A stretch of 64,000 nucleotides of DNA from Oenanthe sinensis. Taxonomy: Eukaryota; Streptophyta; Magnoliopsida; Apiales; Apiaceae. The stretch covers positions 64,419,501 to 64,483,500 of the forward strand of contig CM053810.1 in NCBI GenBank assembly GCA_028671895.1. The letters run 5' to 3'. This document shows, piece by piece, positions 33,378 to 46,600 of this stretch (position 1 is the stretch's first letter; the number at the start of each line of letters is the position of its first letter). The notes beneath the pieces were generated by a model. It saw only the letters and a program-made list of their open reading frames with translations. It did no database searches and was not told the origin of the DNA. A program made the position numbers and the translations under genes.

Positions 33378-35373
33378 TAATAGTCGAGTAAATTTTGTAT
33401 TATGGAATACCTTCACTCCTGTTGTTGAAATATGCATATTTTTAGAAGAACAATTTGAGATTTGTTGGAGCCATGAAGAATTTATGTGTTTAATTTATCA
33501 AAATATTCGTAGAATTGACCGTTGCTATTTGTTGGGCCTTATTATTTAAATGGGTAGCAGTTTAGTACTCCCCCTGATTCTTATTACGGTTTTGGACTTT
33601 TTGTACATAACTCAAGGTGTTTTGACTCCCTAGTTAAATATATAAATTTTTAATTTTTATTTGAATTAAAATATTAAACATATATTTTTATTCAGAAAAA
33701 GAAAAATTTAAAAATAATAAATTTAACTATGTAATTAAAAGACTTTAAAGTGTGTGCAAAAAGTCAAATGACCAGTAATAAGAACTAGAGGGAGTAATTT
33801 ATAAGGTTAATGGGTCTGGTTTTGACGTTGTTAGATTGCACGGCGTGAAGCATGAGACACCACCTTTCCATTTCGTCCTGATCCATTTAATTTGATTTGG
33901 ATCACACTAATATAATCTCTACAAAGACATCGATTTGATTTGATTTGGATCACACTAATTCTTTATTCTATGATTCTATCTCCTTATTCTATGATTCTAT
34001 CCCCTTTCCCTTTCATATACTCACTCCGTCCCCTTTTAACTGTTTTTTTTTAAAAAAATGCACATATATTAAAAATATTAATTACATAACTTATTTCCGT
34101 GACTATCCCTTATAATTGCATTAAATCAGTTGATTTATTTGTATATTTGAATTAATCAAACATTTGAAATAGTAATAAAAGAATAATATTTGAAAAAATC
34201 TTCATAAAATTATTTTTAAAAATGAGAAGCACAAATAATTTGAGAAAAAAAAAATTCGGGATTCATCAGCGCAACTTGCAAGCTGCAACCAATTCACATC
34301 TACTCGCACGGCGCACCATTATGTGGAATGAAAATAAAGCAAATTTATTAACTAAACATAATACTGAAATATTATTCTCCTGAGTCCTGTCTCAATATAT
34401 TTACTCTTTTTTCTTAGTGTACGCTTTTCTTGGTCTAATAATTGAATTGGTTACGATTTAACGATAGTTAAGTTTCAAATTAATCCGAAAAAATATATAC
34501 CCAAATTAGTTCTATTAGATTTTAAATACGCAACTCAATTTCAACTCAACCCAATAAAGTAGTGCCGGCCGAAACCTAATCACAGGTTCACAGCAAAAAA
34601 TTTAAGCACATTATATAGTTCAACAAAAAATTTAAGAGATGTTTGACGATTAGTGGTTAATGAATAAGTTGAATATATTAAATTAATTGTTTTGATTGAT
34701 TTGATTAATTATTTTGACTAATCGATTGGATTAATTATGTTATATAAAAGTATTTGATAAATAATTATTAGTGTATAGTTATTTGAATATGTAAAATGAT
34801 TAATAAGGATAAAATAGTCGAAGAATGGTTAGGATTTAATTTTTGCTGAACATAAAATAGTAATTTTATTAAATTATTCCAAATTTTTATTTGAATTTTT
34901 ATTTGAAAAAAATGTCTTTTCAAAGTTAACAGATTATCTCAACCCGTTAATTAATAAATATCCATATTGAACGATTCACTTGATCAAGCCTATATTTCAT
35001 TCCAGTCCTTTAATATTTTCTCAACCCGACTTCCAAATGGGACCGATATATTTATATATCTACGACATCATGTCGACATGCTAGTTAGATGATATACCAA
35101 GCTACCAACGAAGTAATCTAATAAGGAAAGGTTTTGTCTTTAAGAGTTGCACTCGAATCGTCGTTCACACAATTTTCTTTTTTCTCGTATTATAGTCATT
35201 TTTCGTCTATTAAATTTATAAAATTTTCGACTATTTTCTAACGGAAAATTCACGAGTACATTCCTTATGTTAGGTCATTAAATTTCATCGTCTTAAGATG
35301 AATTATTATGAAAATATTATATAAATGTGATATTTTTTACTTTTCAAATGCATACTAAGATAAGTACTTCACT
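33378..35373. other. AT-rich intergenic with MITE
   Basis: No gene. Holds the Stowaway-like MITE at 33568-33794 and, from about 34019, a sequence starting like another MITE end (CTCACTCCGTCCCC) without a clear partner. Confidence 0.5.
33568..33794. mobile_element. Stowaway-like MITE
   Basis: Left end CTCCCCCTGATTCTTATTAC, right end inverse (GTAATAAGAACTAGAGGGAG), flanked by TA (33566-33567; 33795-33796). Length 227. The inner arms also pair (GACTTTTTGTAC... with ...GTGCAAAAAGTC). Confidence 0.8.
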
Positions 35374-35378
35374 CCATC

Positions 35379-36060
35379 TGTTGGGTGGTGCCAACCTAAG
35401 TATCATACCAAGTAGATAAGAGAAAATACTCTTGTATATAAGGAGTCAGTTAACTCGATTAGTATGAGACCTTTTGGGCTGTACCCAAATACAACTCTGT
35501 GCGAATTCGACCAAATATCATATTATTATGGAGTTAATGTTTGTTTGCGGCTCAACAAGTGGTATCAGAGCCAAAAGTTCAGATATGGATCTTGGAGGTT
35601 ATGGGATGCAGTTGTTCGATGTGGGCGACCCTCGGTAATCACACGAAAAAAATTGTGAAACCTTGTGTCGAAAGTCTTCCTGATACTATGATGTGATCAG
35701 ATGGCGTGTCTTGCGGGTGATGGCGACGGTACAGTGATCACGAAATCTGTGGTTCTTGGTTTGAGTGAAGAATTGTTGGGTGGTGTCAACCCAAGTACCA
35801 TATCGAGGAGATAAGAGAAAATACTCTTATATATAAGCAAAAGTTAACTTTATTAGTATGAGACCTTTTCAGGTGTTCCTAAATATAAATCCGTGCGGGC
35901 TTGACACAAAACAGATAATATTTACTCTTATATATAAGCAACAGTTAACTCTATTAGTATGAGGCATTTTCGGGTGTTACCAAATATAAATCCGTGTGGA
36001 CTCGACACAAAATGGATAATATTATACTATTGTAGAGTTAAGACTTGCTTGATGCGAACA
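35379..36060 (+). mobile_element. TRIM retroelement (terminal-repeat retrotransposon in miniature)
   Basis: 5' LTR 35379-35557 (TGTTGGGTGGTG...CTCAACA). Two bases later comes TGGTATCAGAGCC (35560-35572), the standard primer-binding site complementary to initiator methionine tRNA. A short internal region without coding capacity follows, then the 3' LTR 35774-36060 (TGTTGGGTGGTG...GCGAACA). The target duplication CCATC is exact on both sides (35374-35378; 36061-36065). The total of 682 bases is TRIM size. The 3' LTR is 287 bases against 179 for the 5' LTR because it contains a tandem duplication of about 105 bases. It must have moved with proteins from other elements. Confidence 0.88.
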
Positions 36061-36065
36061 CCATC

Positions 36066-38575
36066 AAAGAGATAAAAGAAAAACTACCAGTACTCTGCAA
36101 AGTAAAATGAAAAGAAAAGATACAGAGAGTTGTTTGCTCATGGTCACTAGCATAAACTAGTAAAAAGGAGTTGAACCAGTCTCCTGCCAATTTGCTGTCA
36201 TCAATGGGGACCAATCTTTGAACGAGAGCATTATTGTTGATCGTAACTTTTTACTCTAAATTACTAAAATCAAACTGACTTGAATTGAACACAATACAGT
36301 GTTTGGCTTATAAATTCCGCCTTTTATAAAAAGCAGGAAAAAAAAGGTACTCCATATTAAATAAATTTTATAAAAATATTGCACTATAATCAGTGTATAC
36401 TTCGAAACAAATTGATAAAAACCTTATATGTTATAGTACAATAAAATTAACCAGTTAATTAATATCTCAACTGGTCACTAAATGGCCTACTATTACCCAA
36501 TTATCCACCTTGGTTTAACCCCCTTCCCAGAAGTATATACTATATAGTAGAATGAGTAGTGGATACACAGTCGTTGTTTAGTATTAAAGTATAATATAAG
36601 ATTCATTTGTGACCGTCGTCTAATACCTTAAAATTTTAGATGTGCTGATTACTTAACATTGTATTAGAACTCGGTTGGCGGGGTCTATGTCCCAAAAATG
36701 GGCGCCCGAGAAATATTAAAATATAGTATAAGATCCATTTGAGGCATTTCTATAATCCCTTAAGGTTTTAAATGAACTGGTTACTCAAGATTTAGTTATT
36801 ACAACATTCATATTGAACAAGTGCCTTGTTTGATTTTTTTTTTTGTAGTTAAATTGATCAAATTTCTATTATAAATTTAAATTTATTTTTTTATAATTTT
36901 TAAAATTGAAAAATATATTTTAAAATAGATTAAATATATTTTTAATAATATAATTTCTAAAAATTTTAAAATTATATAATATATAATATTCAATTAAAAT
37001 TATAGATATTCAACGCAAATCTCACATCAAGAAAATAAAAAAGATTTATCTTAAATATAAACGATCAAAATAACTCTATTAATATAAAGTATTTTGAAAC
37101 GTATTAAAAACAAATCCGCGCGGCTCGTCTCTTAGTTAAAGAGTGCAGTTTAACAAAAATTTAATGAAATTAATCAATAAAATTTAAAACAGGACAATCA
37201 TTTCAAAATAGAGGAGTATATAATTGTGCAGAATAGACAATACGTGAACACATATGTATGTACGCGAAATCTCATTTTATTATAAGAAAGTTACAAATTA
37301 TACAATGACATTTCAAAGAAAATTGTGAAATAATTTTTTGAATCTCTTGCATTTTTATATACAATCCTTGCTGTCTCAAGCACGAATTCCCTTGATTGGT
37401 GAGGAGGATTTTAGTATTTTACTTGTACACGCACTTTTATGTATGTGTATTACTCATATCAGTAACAAATTGAATCTGCATGGGCGTGTTGCAGAACACA
37501 AATTCACAGCAGCTTGTGCTGACACATGATTTACACGAAATTACGTGCCGGCGGCTCACTCCCGTACTTGTCAATGTAGTTGAATCGGATGTTTCCGCGA
37601 AACTTCTTGTATAATGGATGCAATTATTTCAAATTTTATTTATTTATTTATATATACATCCCAAATTTCATTTCAAAAGTGAGAAAAATGTTCTAACAAA
37701 CCAAAATATTCATTCGTTTACACACATATAGAGCTATATTTTCTGTTTAACCCTTTTTAATTGTAAATTGACTATCCAATATTCAACAAACCAATTGACT
37801 AAATATTTGTAGTTTGCATTTATAAATATTAAATCATTTTTTGTCCTGAAAAGTTTTTTTTGATAAAGTAATATTAAATTAAATTTAATTTAAATAAAAT
37901 GTGACAATACTGCTTTTCATTTAACTCCTAAATTCGAAGTTTATAATTTATTTACGAATCTTATAAAACTCTTTCTTTATTCCTTCCGCACATTAATTCG
38001 ATGATGACAACATGCTAAAATGGCGAAAATATAGATGATGACACGCGGATACTTCATCTCAGACCTCACTCATAAAATAAATGGCCAAGATTTATTGATT
38101 AAACATGAATAAATGGTCAAGATTTGAAACAATGCAACATTGATTTTTATATAAATCCCACATAGGAATTTAAAATTAATTGCCACGCGTTGGTTCATGC
38201 CTAGTGTACACCAACATATACTATCATACATGATCCAAGTCATGATATAAATTATTTAAGAAAAGGAAAGTATTAAATATATATTATCATCAACTGCAGT
38301 TAGTTGCAACATGTACACGCATGAACTATACATACATACATCCGAATATAAAATGTAGAAGCAAGCATAAACAAAGACAGAGAAAGCAAGAAGCGGGAGT
38401 TTACGTTTGCTTCATTCAATTGCAACCTCCCAAAATAAAGTCCTAAAGCAATAGCCCTGTAGCCCCCCATTTTATTCCCCTCCCAGAGAGAGAGAGAGAG
38501 ATTTTTATAAAAGAGATTGTAATTATCATCAGTTCTCCACTATCCTCTTTTTACTCTCCGCTAAAAAGAAAAGAG
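36066..38575. other. Intergenic with decayed retroelement and AT-rich MITE; NRAMP promoter
   Basis: About 36576-36800 holds two diverged copies of a phrase (GTATAAGATCCATTTG...AAGGTTTTA) around a degenerate primer-binding-like word (ATTGTATTAGAACTCGG), probably a decayed TRIM. About 36840-37020 resembles the AT-rich family at 61697-61927. Near the right end are a (GA)n tract (about 38485-38500) and a TATAAAAG box at 38506-38513, about 63 bases before the NRAMP start. Confidence 0.55.
38506..38513 (+). promoter_or_regulatory. TATA box of NRAMP gene
   Basis: TATAAAAG, 63 bases before the ATG, preceded by a GA-repeat tract. Leaves a short leader of roughly 35 bases if transcription starts about 30 bases downstream. 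Confidence 0.6.
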
Positions 38576-41500
38576 ATGGCCTTGCCTGAAGAACAACAAG
38601 CCTTACTTACAAACTCCTATGATGTTCACGAAGAAACAGCGTACGAGGCGGCAGAGAAAGTCCACATCATCGTGGGAGTGGGCGAAGAACAAGTGGATGA
38701 CTACACAACTCCGCCGTTTTCATGGCGCAAGCTTTGGTTATTTACCGGACCCGGGTTCTTGATGAGCATAGCCTTTTTGGATCCGGGTAATCTTGAAGGG
38801 GATCTTCAAGCGGGTGCGATCGCCGGCTATTCTTTGTTGTGGTTGCTTTTTTGGGCCACTGTTATGGGCCTTTTGGTCCAGTTACTTTCCGCTCGTCTTG
38901 GTGTGGCTACGGGTCGTCACTTAGCTGAGCTTTGTAGAGAAGAGTATCCTACTTGGGCTGGGATGTTGTTGTGGGTCATGGCTGAGGTTGCGCTTATCGG
39001 GTCGGATATCCAAGAAGTCATTGGGAGTGCTATTGCTATCAAGATTCTCAGTAATGGCGTTTTGCCTCTTTGGGCTGGCGTTGTTATTACTGCTTCTGAT
39101 TGGTAAAAATAAATAATAACTCCCCTTTTTTATCCTTTTCTGAAACCCCTTTTTTTATTTGAGTGTATATATATATATATATATGTATGTATATTCTTTG
39201 CAGAGTAATTAATCTTGTGTTGTGTCATTATATGTGCAATTGATTCATGTCGGGTTAGTCTGATTAATTTAAGTCTGAGGTTCACGGGTGTCTTAATTTA
39301 GTGATTTCTTAGGTGAAAGCTCACTAAATTTACTGACTTGAGAGATTAATAGATAGTGGGTTTTCAAAATTTGTCCTAATTTACTCTGTTAGAATTAAAA
39401 AGATATACCTAATTTCTACGTGTTTCCGGACTAGTTTATATCATGTAAATTAGTTGTTGTAATGTAACATCACATACTGTATATGCACATTCTGTTCTAG
39501 ATGTAACTTGCATCATGGATACTAGTCAGAATTTTGAACTATGCAATGATGAGACTTATACAGAGTGAGAGTGAGACCAGTCTAACCAACAGATCGCTTA
39601 GTTGGGCTTTGAAAGTAGGTGCAAACATTGTGAGTCAAAAGTTGGGATTTTTACGCGAGTTTTTAAACTGGCAAGAAAGTGCTTTCCAAAACAAAAATAT
39701 TTTGACTTGTGTAAAAAGACTACACTTCCTAATCTATCTGCCTCAAATTTCTCTTGGCTTGCCTCTCTATTCTCTCTTGCAGTTCTGCCTCGCGCAAGAG
39801 TCGTCTCTACCGTCTCTTTCATTGGGAGTCTCCACTTTTCTATGTTTGTCACTTTGTCTACTTAGAACTGAACGATTTTGAAGCATGAGTTATTAAACTT
39901 GGTTGATTGATGCTGTTTTATGACCTGTTTCCATTGTTCTGTGAGTCTGTGGCTATGTTACATATTATTATATTGTTACTAAATGAACCAACAACAAATT
40001 TGTTCAAGTATTTGTGCTTTTATTAAAATTATTTTTACTACTACATTTGAACAAAAAAACCTGCATTTAGTCGCGGTTTATAGTCGACTGTCGCACTTTT
40101 CGAAACACTGAGTGAAGACTGAATTCATATTTTTCCAAAAGAGTTTAACTGTTGTTTTTTTACAGCTTCATATTCCTTTTTCTCGAGAACTATGGAGTAA
40201 GGAAATTAGAAGCACTTTTTGCTTTCCTTATTGCAACCATGGCAGTCTCGTTTGCATGGATGTTTGGGGAAACTAAACCTGATGGTTCAGAACTTGCTCT
40301 AGGTAATCTACTTTTAATTTTAGGTTCCCTGTTATTGTTAGCTTCTAGTGCTTCTTTTTTGTTATTTACCGAAGTAGTAGCTACTGCGATCCTAAAATGT
40401 TATCAATGTTGGCTATTATAGGTTTCATTGTTCCAAAACTTAGCTCAAGAACAATACAGCAGGCTGTGGGAGTAGTTGGTTGCATTATTATGCCTCACAA
40501 TGTGTTTTTACATTCTGCTCTTGTACAGTCCAGAGAAGTTGATCATCGCAAAATAGGAAGAGTTCAAGAAGCTCTCAATTATTTCTCAATAGAGTCCGCT
40601 GTTGCACTGACCATCTCCTTCATAATCAATTTATTTGTCACCACAGTGTTTGCAAAGGCATTTTATGGTACCGGTATAGCCAACAATATTGGCCTAGGAA
40701 ATGCAGGTCAATATCTTCAAGAAAAATATGGCGGTGGACTGTTACCAATTTTATACATATGGGCTATTGGATTGTTAGCAGCAGGCCAGAGTAGCACAAT
40801 CACTGGTACTTATGCTGGACAGTTTATCATGGGAGGTTTCTTGAACTTGCGTATGAAAAAATGGATAAGGGCATTGATTACGAGGAGTTTTGCTATCATC
40901 CCAACATTGATTGTAGCACTAATTTTCGATACATCAGAAGATGCTTTAGATGTTCTTAATGAATGGCTTAATGTTCTTCAGTCAATACAGATCCCATTTG
41001 CACTTATTCCTCTCCTCTGCTTGGTGGCCAAAGAAGACCTGATGGGTGTTTTTAAAATTGGCCCAGTTCTCAAGGTAAGTTCTTCATTCCATTTTAAGGT
41101 TAAATAATTTTCCTCTCAGCTATGTAGGCAAATAATTTTGTTCGACCCTATTTTTCTACTTCTACAGTGAGACCCAAAGTATGGGATAGTTCATTAACCG
41201 GATTGGAACTTAATTTATCCTGGAGAGCCCCTTACAATAATTTATGTTCCAGTCATTAATATCCTGGTCCAACCCCTCTCTAGATGGCACATGTTATTAA
41301 AATTAAGAGAAATTGATCAATATATGGCTTCGAGTTAGATAGAGCAAAATAATAAAATCTATGAACAAGCTTTTGCAACTGACGCGTAATTGCGTTATCC
41401 ATAGCTTATTGTCTGTGGTTCCAAATATTGTAAGTTAAAAATTAGTTGCTCATGGATGTGATCGATAACGCGGTTGTGCTACATCCTTGGGGGTCAGAAT

Positions 41501-42487
41501 TCGGTGCACTTTTCAATGCAGGGCATTGTTCTTTGACATGGTAGATACAAATATATTGTAGCAATGCTTAAATCTTTTTCTTAACCTGATATATAGCATC
41601 TTGAACCTTCTCTTTTTTTTTTTTGTTGATAATTTCAGGTTTACAATTAGAGAATCTATCTGCAATAGCCAAATTTATTTATCACTTCTCTAGTAACTAC
41701 ACTTTTTGTGGAGAATCAATTATATATATTCAGCCAAAGCATGGATACAATTAAATGATGTAGTCATTCTTTAGTCAATTTGGTGAATTGTCAAGGTTTA
41801 AATTGTCTGAATCACGTACATACTTGAGAGTCTGAGGTTGAATGTATATGATAAACTGTCCAGGTTCGATTCGTTAAATGTGTCATTCATCAGGGCCTGT
41901 ATGAATGTAAGCATTTTAATTAATACAGGTTCGATTTGTTAAATGTGTCATTCATCAGTGCCTGTATGAATGTAAGCATTTTAATTAATCCAAATGGTGT
42001 AATTGTAATTGGTCCCGCGATGTGGTCTTTTTAAGCCATTATGGTTTTCACTTAGAGCAGTGCTGCTTAGCTCTTCAAATTGTGAAAAAGACACCAAATT
42101 AAATACGCTTCCCTGCCTTATATGCCTTTGTTACATATAATGATATAGTATGATCGAGTTATCAATCCTGGTGGCTAGTCTCTCATTTACGAGGCATAAT
42201 GAGCACTAAAGCTATTACTTGATCAATTTTTGAAGCAATAGCATGTTATTAAACTCATGTACTTCATATCTTGAAATTTTATGCAGGCGGTGTCATGGCT
42301 TGTGGCTGCCCTGGTAATAGTGATCAATGGGTATCTGTTGCTGGATTTTTTCTCATCTGAAGTAAAAGGGTTTGCAGTTACTTCTACCATATCTGTTGCA
42401 ACTGCTGGATATATTGCGTTTATTGTCTACCTCGTTTCACGCGGATTTAATTTTTCTATAAATGGCTTGTACAAAGCAAGAGAATAG
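38576..42487 (+). CDS. NRAMP divalent metal transporter (NRAMP3/4-like), four exons
   Basis: Exons 38576-39102, 40166-40302, 40422-41074 and 42287-42487 join in phase (ASD-C-FIFLFLENYG; ELALG-FIVPKLSS; GPVLK-AVSWL) to give 505 residues. The transporter signatures DPGN (69-72, first helix) and MPHN (245-248, sixth helix), whose Asp, Asn and Met bind the metal, are intact, as is the GQSSTITGTYAGQFIMGGF transport segment. The NRAMP2/3/4/5 class carries Fe, Mn and other divalent metals with protons. The N-terminal EQQALL fits the acidic dileucine signal (D/E-x3-L-L/I) that sends NRAMP3 and NRAMP4 to the vacuole membrane, so a tonoplast metal-exporting role is likely. Intron 3 has a 65-bp tandem duplication. 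Confidence 0.94.
41861..41990. repeat. Two-copy 65-bp tandem duplication in NRAMP intron 3
   Basis: Copies 41861-41925 and 41926-41990, beginning CAGGTTCGATT, differ at only a few bases, so the duplication is recent. Confidence 0.9.
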
Positions 42488-43684
42488 TCACGGAATAGGG
42501 ATTTATATACTTGTTCCTCAGTAGACTAAATCAAATATTAATGCTCTGGAAGCGTGCTTTACCAGACTCTGAGCTGCCTATGTGCTCCAAAGACTTCTAC
42601 TTTACAATTCATAAGCTTTCAACTTGTCACTCTTTTGAAGGATCATATGTCTAGGACCTGCGAAGCAGCAATTCATCATTGCTGCTTCATAAGCCAGTTC
42701 ATAATATAATCTGTTAGCAATGTTATTATAGGCATTGAGATTGTAACTTTATTATGGTTATGGTCTTGAGCTGGTTATGAGTCAACGAGCTAACCATTTG
42801 TAGACAGTTTCTAGTGTACCAAACATTAACTATTGTACCTGACATCATCGATGTAATGAAGTCCTTGTATTCCCTTCTCTGTTCCGTCTGTTTCAGTCTT
42901 ATTCTGGGTAGGTGTATGGATATTGGGCTAATTGTGACCGTCAAAGGGGAAAAAGTAATGGGATGTAGTTTTGCACGGATAAACAGTGGTAGTCAGCAGC
43001 AGGAGCTCATGTTCTTGTGAAGAATGATGAGATTATTGTAATGTTAAAATGTCGGGATAATTGTATAGAGTTGTACAGAGATTGCTGCAATAGTTGCAAC
43101 AATTTCTATATGCTTGCAAAGTAACAAATTCGAAGGAAAGGTTTCTCTTGGTTTCACATGAGTGAAAAATCCTACTTTGAGAGAGATATTGAGCAACTGC
43201 ATAGAGCAACTGATAAGTTTCAGTGTATTTTTTCTTAGAGCTAGAATTAAACGTTGTTATAGCTATAGATCATTTTTCTAAATTATATATGTATATATAT
43301 TTTTAATAAGTTTTAAATTAAATTAGAATCGAATTTAAAATTTAAAATAAAAAATTATATACTTTGAATACCCAATTGCGTATATATTTAAGTTATACAT
43401 TTGATCCTAATTTTAAACTTAGGGACATGTCACAAACATTTTACCTCGATTTTGTTTCGTTTATTGAGAGAGAATGCTCCTTGTGAGGTCGTAAATATTA
43501 GACAGTTGATACATAGAGAAGTAAAAATACATACAAGCTGAGACACAAAACAAAATGCAAGTATAAATTGCATCTGAAAGAAAACAGTTAAACTAGAAGC
43601 AACAGTCCCAAATCACCCGCTGACTTGAAACACATACATCTCCCCCGCGTCGTTGCTCGCCAATTGGATCGGCGCCGCAGCCCA
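42488..43684. other. Intergenic between NRAMP and aspartyl protease genes
   Basis: NRAMP 3' UTR, then the upstream region of the protease. The short frame 42814-43020 is not protein-like. The last 100 bases before the protease start form an open frame with the CDS, but that extension (from 43625) is basic and lacks family similarity; it is probably leader. Confidence 0.5.
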
Positions 43685-46600
43685 ATGGGTTGCGCAACCA
43701 CCACTCTCGCCATCCTATTCTCCCTCTCAATCCTCCAACTACCTGATCTCGCTTTCTCCACCAACACCTTCATTCTCCGTCCACCTACTAACAACGACAA
43801 CCGTCACACCATGTTTCTACCCCTCTCTCTCTCCCTCTCCCGTCCCAACTCTTCTTCTTCCGCCGTTAAGTCACGCCGGCATCTACAGAAATCAGATTCT
43901 CACCAATCCAATGCTCGTATGCCTCTCCACGACGATCTCCTACGCAACGGGTAATCTTATTCTCGCACATTTTACATTTCTTTCTTTTCTTTATGTGTAT
44001 GTGTATGTGTATTTGTGTGTTAATTTGTTAATTCTGATTGATTGGATTTTTACTTTGTTGTTAGGTATTACACTACTCGCCTTTTGATCGGGAGTCCACC
44101 TCAGAAATTTGCGCTTATTGTTGATACTGGTAGTACGGTTACTTATGTTCCCTGCTCTACTTGTCAACAGTGTGGCAAACATCAGGTCCATTTTGCTTTC
44201 GTTTTTTACTTCCCGATCAACATTATTACTGTAGTTCAATTGCGTTTATCGATTGAGACGTGACACTCTGTTTTAACATAGACTAGTCAACATTATCCAC
44301 AGCTAGTTCAACATAATTTACTACTGATTAGTTTTTTTGGTGGATTTTGTTATGTTATGTGGTAATGGTTGACCCTTCTTTTCACAGAATTGCTACATTT
44401 TCACCCAAAAATAACAAAAATCCCAATGATTAGTTATAAGAATTTAGTAATTTATTTTTCAGTAATGACTGTGTGTTGCCATAGTTAATGTTATTTCCCG
44501 CTTGTTTTGTATTCCATCTGACCAAAATGTTATCCATTTATGCTTCATTTTGGTTGGTGAAAATGGAATGCCGGAAGGATTCAAATGAAAAATTGTGAAC
44601 AAAATTAAAGGTGAGCTTAGCAAATATAAAAGTAAAAATGGAAGGTGAAAGAAATGATGAAAGATGGAGTACTTCAAAAAAGGAGGGAGTATAAATTTTC
44701 TATGATGAGGTTTGGGAAGGATATGAGTATGGATCTCTGAAATTAGTGGGTTTTAAGCTCTATTTTAAATTTGGTACGAATGGAATAGAGAAAATAGTGA
44801 AATTTAGTGTCTTTCATTGTTTCTGTTATCTTAATTCTTAACGTTTTTGTAAACTGAATTTTTTTTTGTCAGCAGGATCCAAGGTTCCAACCAGAGTTGT
44901 CGAGTACCTACAAACCTGTTAAATGCAATGTTGACTGCCAATGTGATGATGATAGGGTGCAGTGTGTTTACGAAAGACAATATGCTGAAATGAGTTCTAG
45001 CAGTGGAGTTCTCGGTAACGATGTCGTTTCTTTTGGTGATCAAAGTGAGCTCAAACCACAACGTGCAAACTTTGGTTGTGAAAATCTGGAAACTGGCGAC
45101 CTATATAGTCAGCATGCTGATGGCATAATGGGTCTAGGCCGTGGAGATCTTAGTATTGTTGATCAACTTGTTGATAAAGGTGTAATAAGTGATTCCTTTT
45201 CCCTATGTTATGGTGGTATGGATGTTGGTGGTGGTGCAATGGTTCTTGGTGGAATTTCAGCTCCTGCTGATATGGTCTTTACACATTCAAACCCTGTTCG
45301 AAGGTACGTTTTAGAAGTATCATTCTGATACTTATAGAGCAGTATATGCCTTTTTAACATATACATTTTATACATCTCACGCATTTACTTTAGTCTCGGG
45401 ATCAAAACAGTCCATATTACAATATTGAGCTGAGGGAGTTGCACGTTGCTGGGAAACGTCTGTCTTTGAATCCTTCCGTTTTTGATGGTAAACATGGATC
45501 TGTCTTAGATAGTGGGACTACATATGCTTACCTTCCAGAAGCAGCTTTTTTGGCATTTAAGGAAGCTGTAAGTTTCTGTTTCTCGTTTCTTTTGGGCTCA
45601 ATCTTGTTTTCACACGATGCTTATAATTTTTGTGCAACATAATTTGTTTCTTGAACTTGTCCTCAACTAATTATTTCTTTATGTTATTTGATCAAATTAA
45701 AATAATACAGTGCATTTCTTTAATGACAAAGTACAGAGTATGCAGACTATTGACTTGATAGTTTAATTTGTATTGCCTTTTGACATGTGCATATATATTT
45801 CACCTTGCAATGCTATTATAATTTAGGGTTTTTAATAATGCATCAAATTTCTTTGTTATATGCATAAATTATTTGATAATAACTGTTTATAAGATGCCTC
45901 ATAACTATGGCTTTTGTATATCATGATAGGTCTAGTGAATTCCCGTTAAATATGAACCTGATTCTATATTACCAAGGTGTCTTGTGAGATGTGAGTCTGA
46001 TTTATATTACAAAGTTTGTGAAAGTGCATGTGATTATATAATACAAGATTTCTGATTTATACATCAGTATTGGCCATTATAATGCCATGAACATAATGGT
46101 TTCTGTTAGGTTGATAATATTTAGTGTATTGATTATCTGTCACTCACAAAGATATATTTTGTGTGTGGATTATCTTTCATGCCCAGATGTTTATCTCTAA
46201 AAACACTAAATATATATACTATATTGTCAAAACTGAACTGTTACATCTTCTTTGGTCGGTCTTGGGGGCGGAGTAAAATTATTAAAATGTTGAACAAATG
46301 GTCTTTGAGCTAAATTAAAATGATTAAAATATGAATTTTAATAACAAGATCTTCGGTAGTATGGAATATGGATTGATAGAATAATTGAAAAATGTATTAG
46401 CTGGTGTAGAAATATGAAGTTTTTAAATATACGATCTTAGATAGTTATATTATGGAGTGGTTGGTCTTTCGGGCAGGATTAAAGTAATAAATATATGAAC
46501 TTTAAATGTAATATTTTAGATATTATTTGTAGTTGAGTTAAAAAAAAAAGAGAGATGATTCTTTTATAAGGTCATAAATAGCATATAGGTGCATCAAACA

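Noticed and set aside
35464..35658. 64-residue frame spanning the TRIM primer-binding site
   Set aside because: It crosses LTR, PBS and internal DNA; TRIMs do not code for protein.
39534..39881. 115-residue frame (and two overlapping ones) in NRAMP intron 1
   Set aside because: Three frames overlap over the same DNA on both strands, none with a known domain; treated as chance open frames in an intron.
43625..43684. Upstream in-frame Met extending the aspartyl protease
   Set aside because: The extra 20 residues are basic and would place a charged segment ahead of the signal peptide; relatives begin at the signal peptide.
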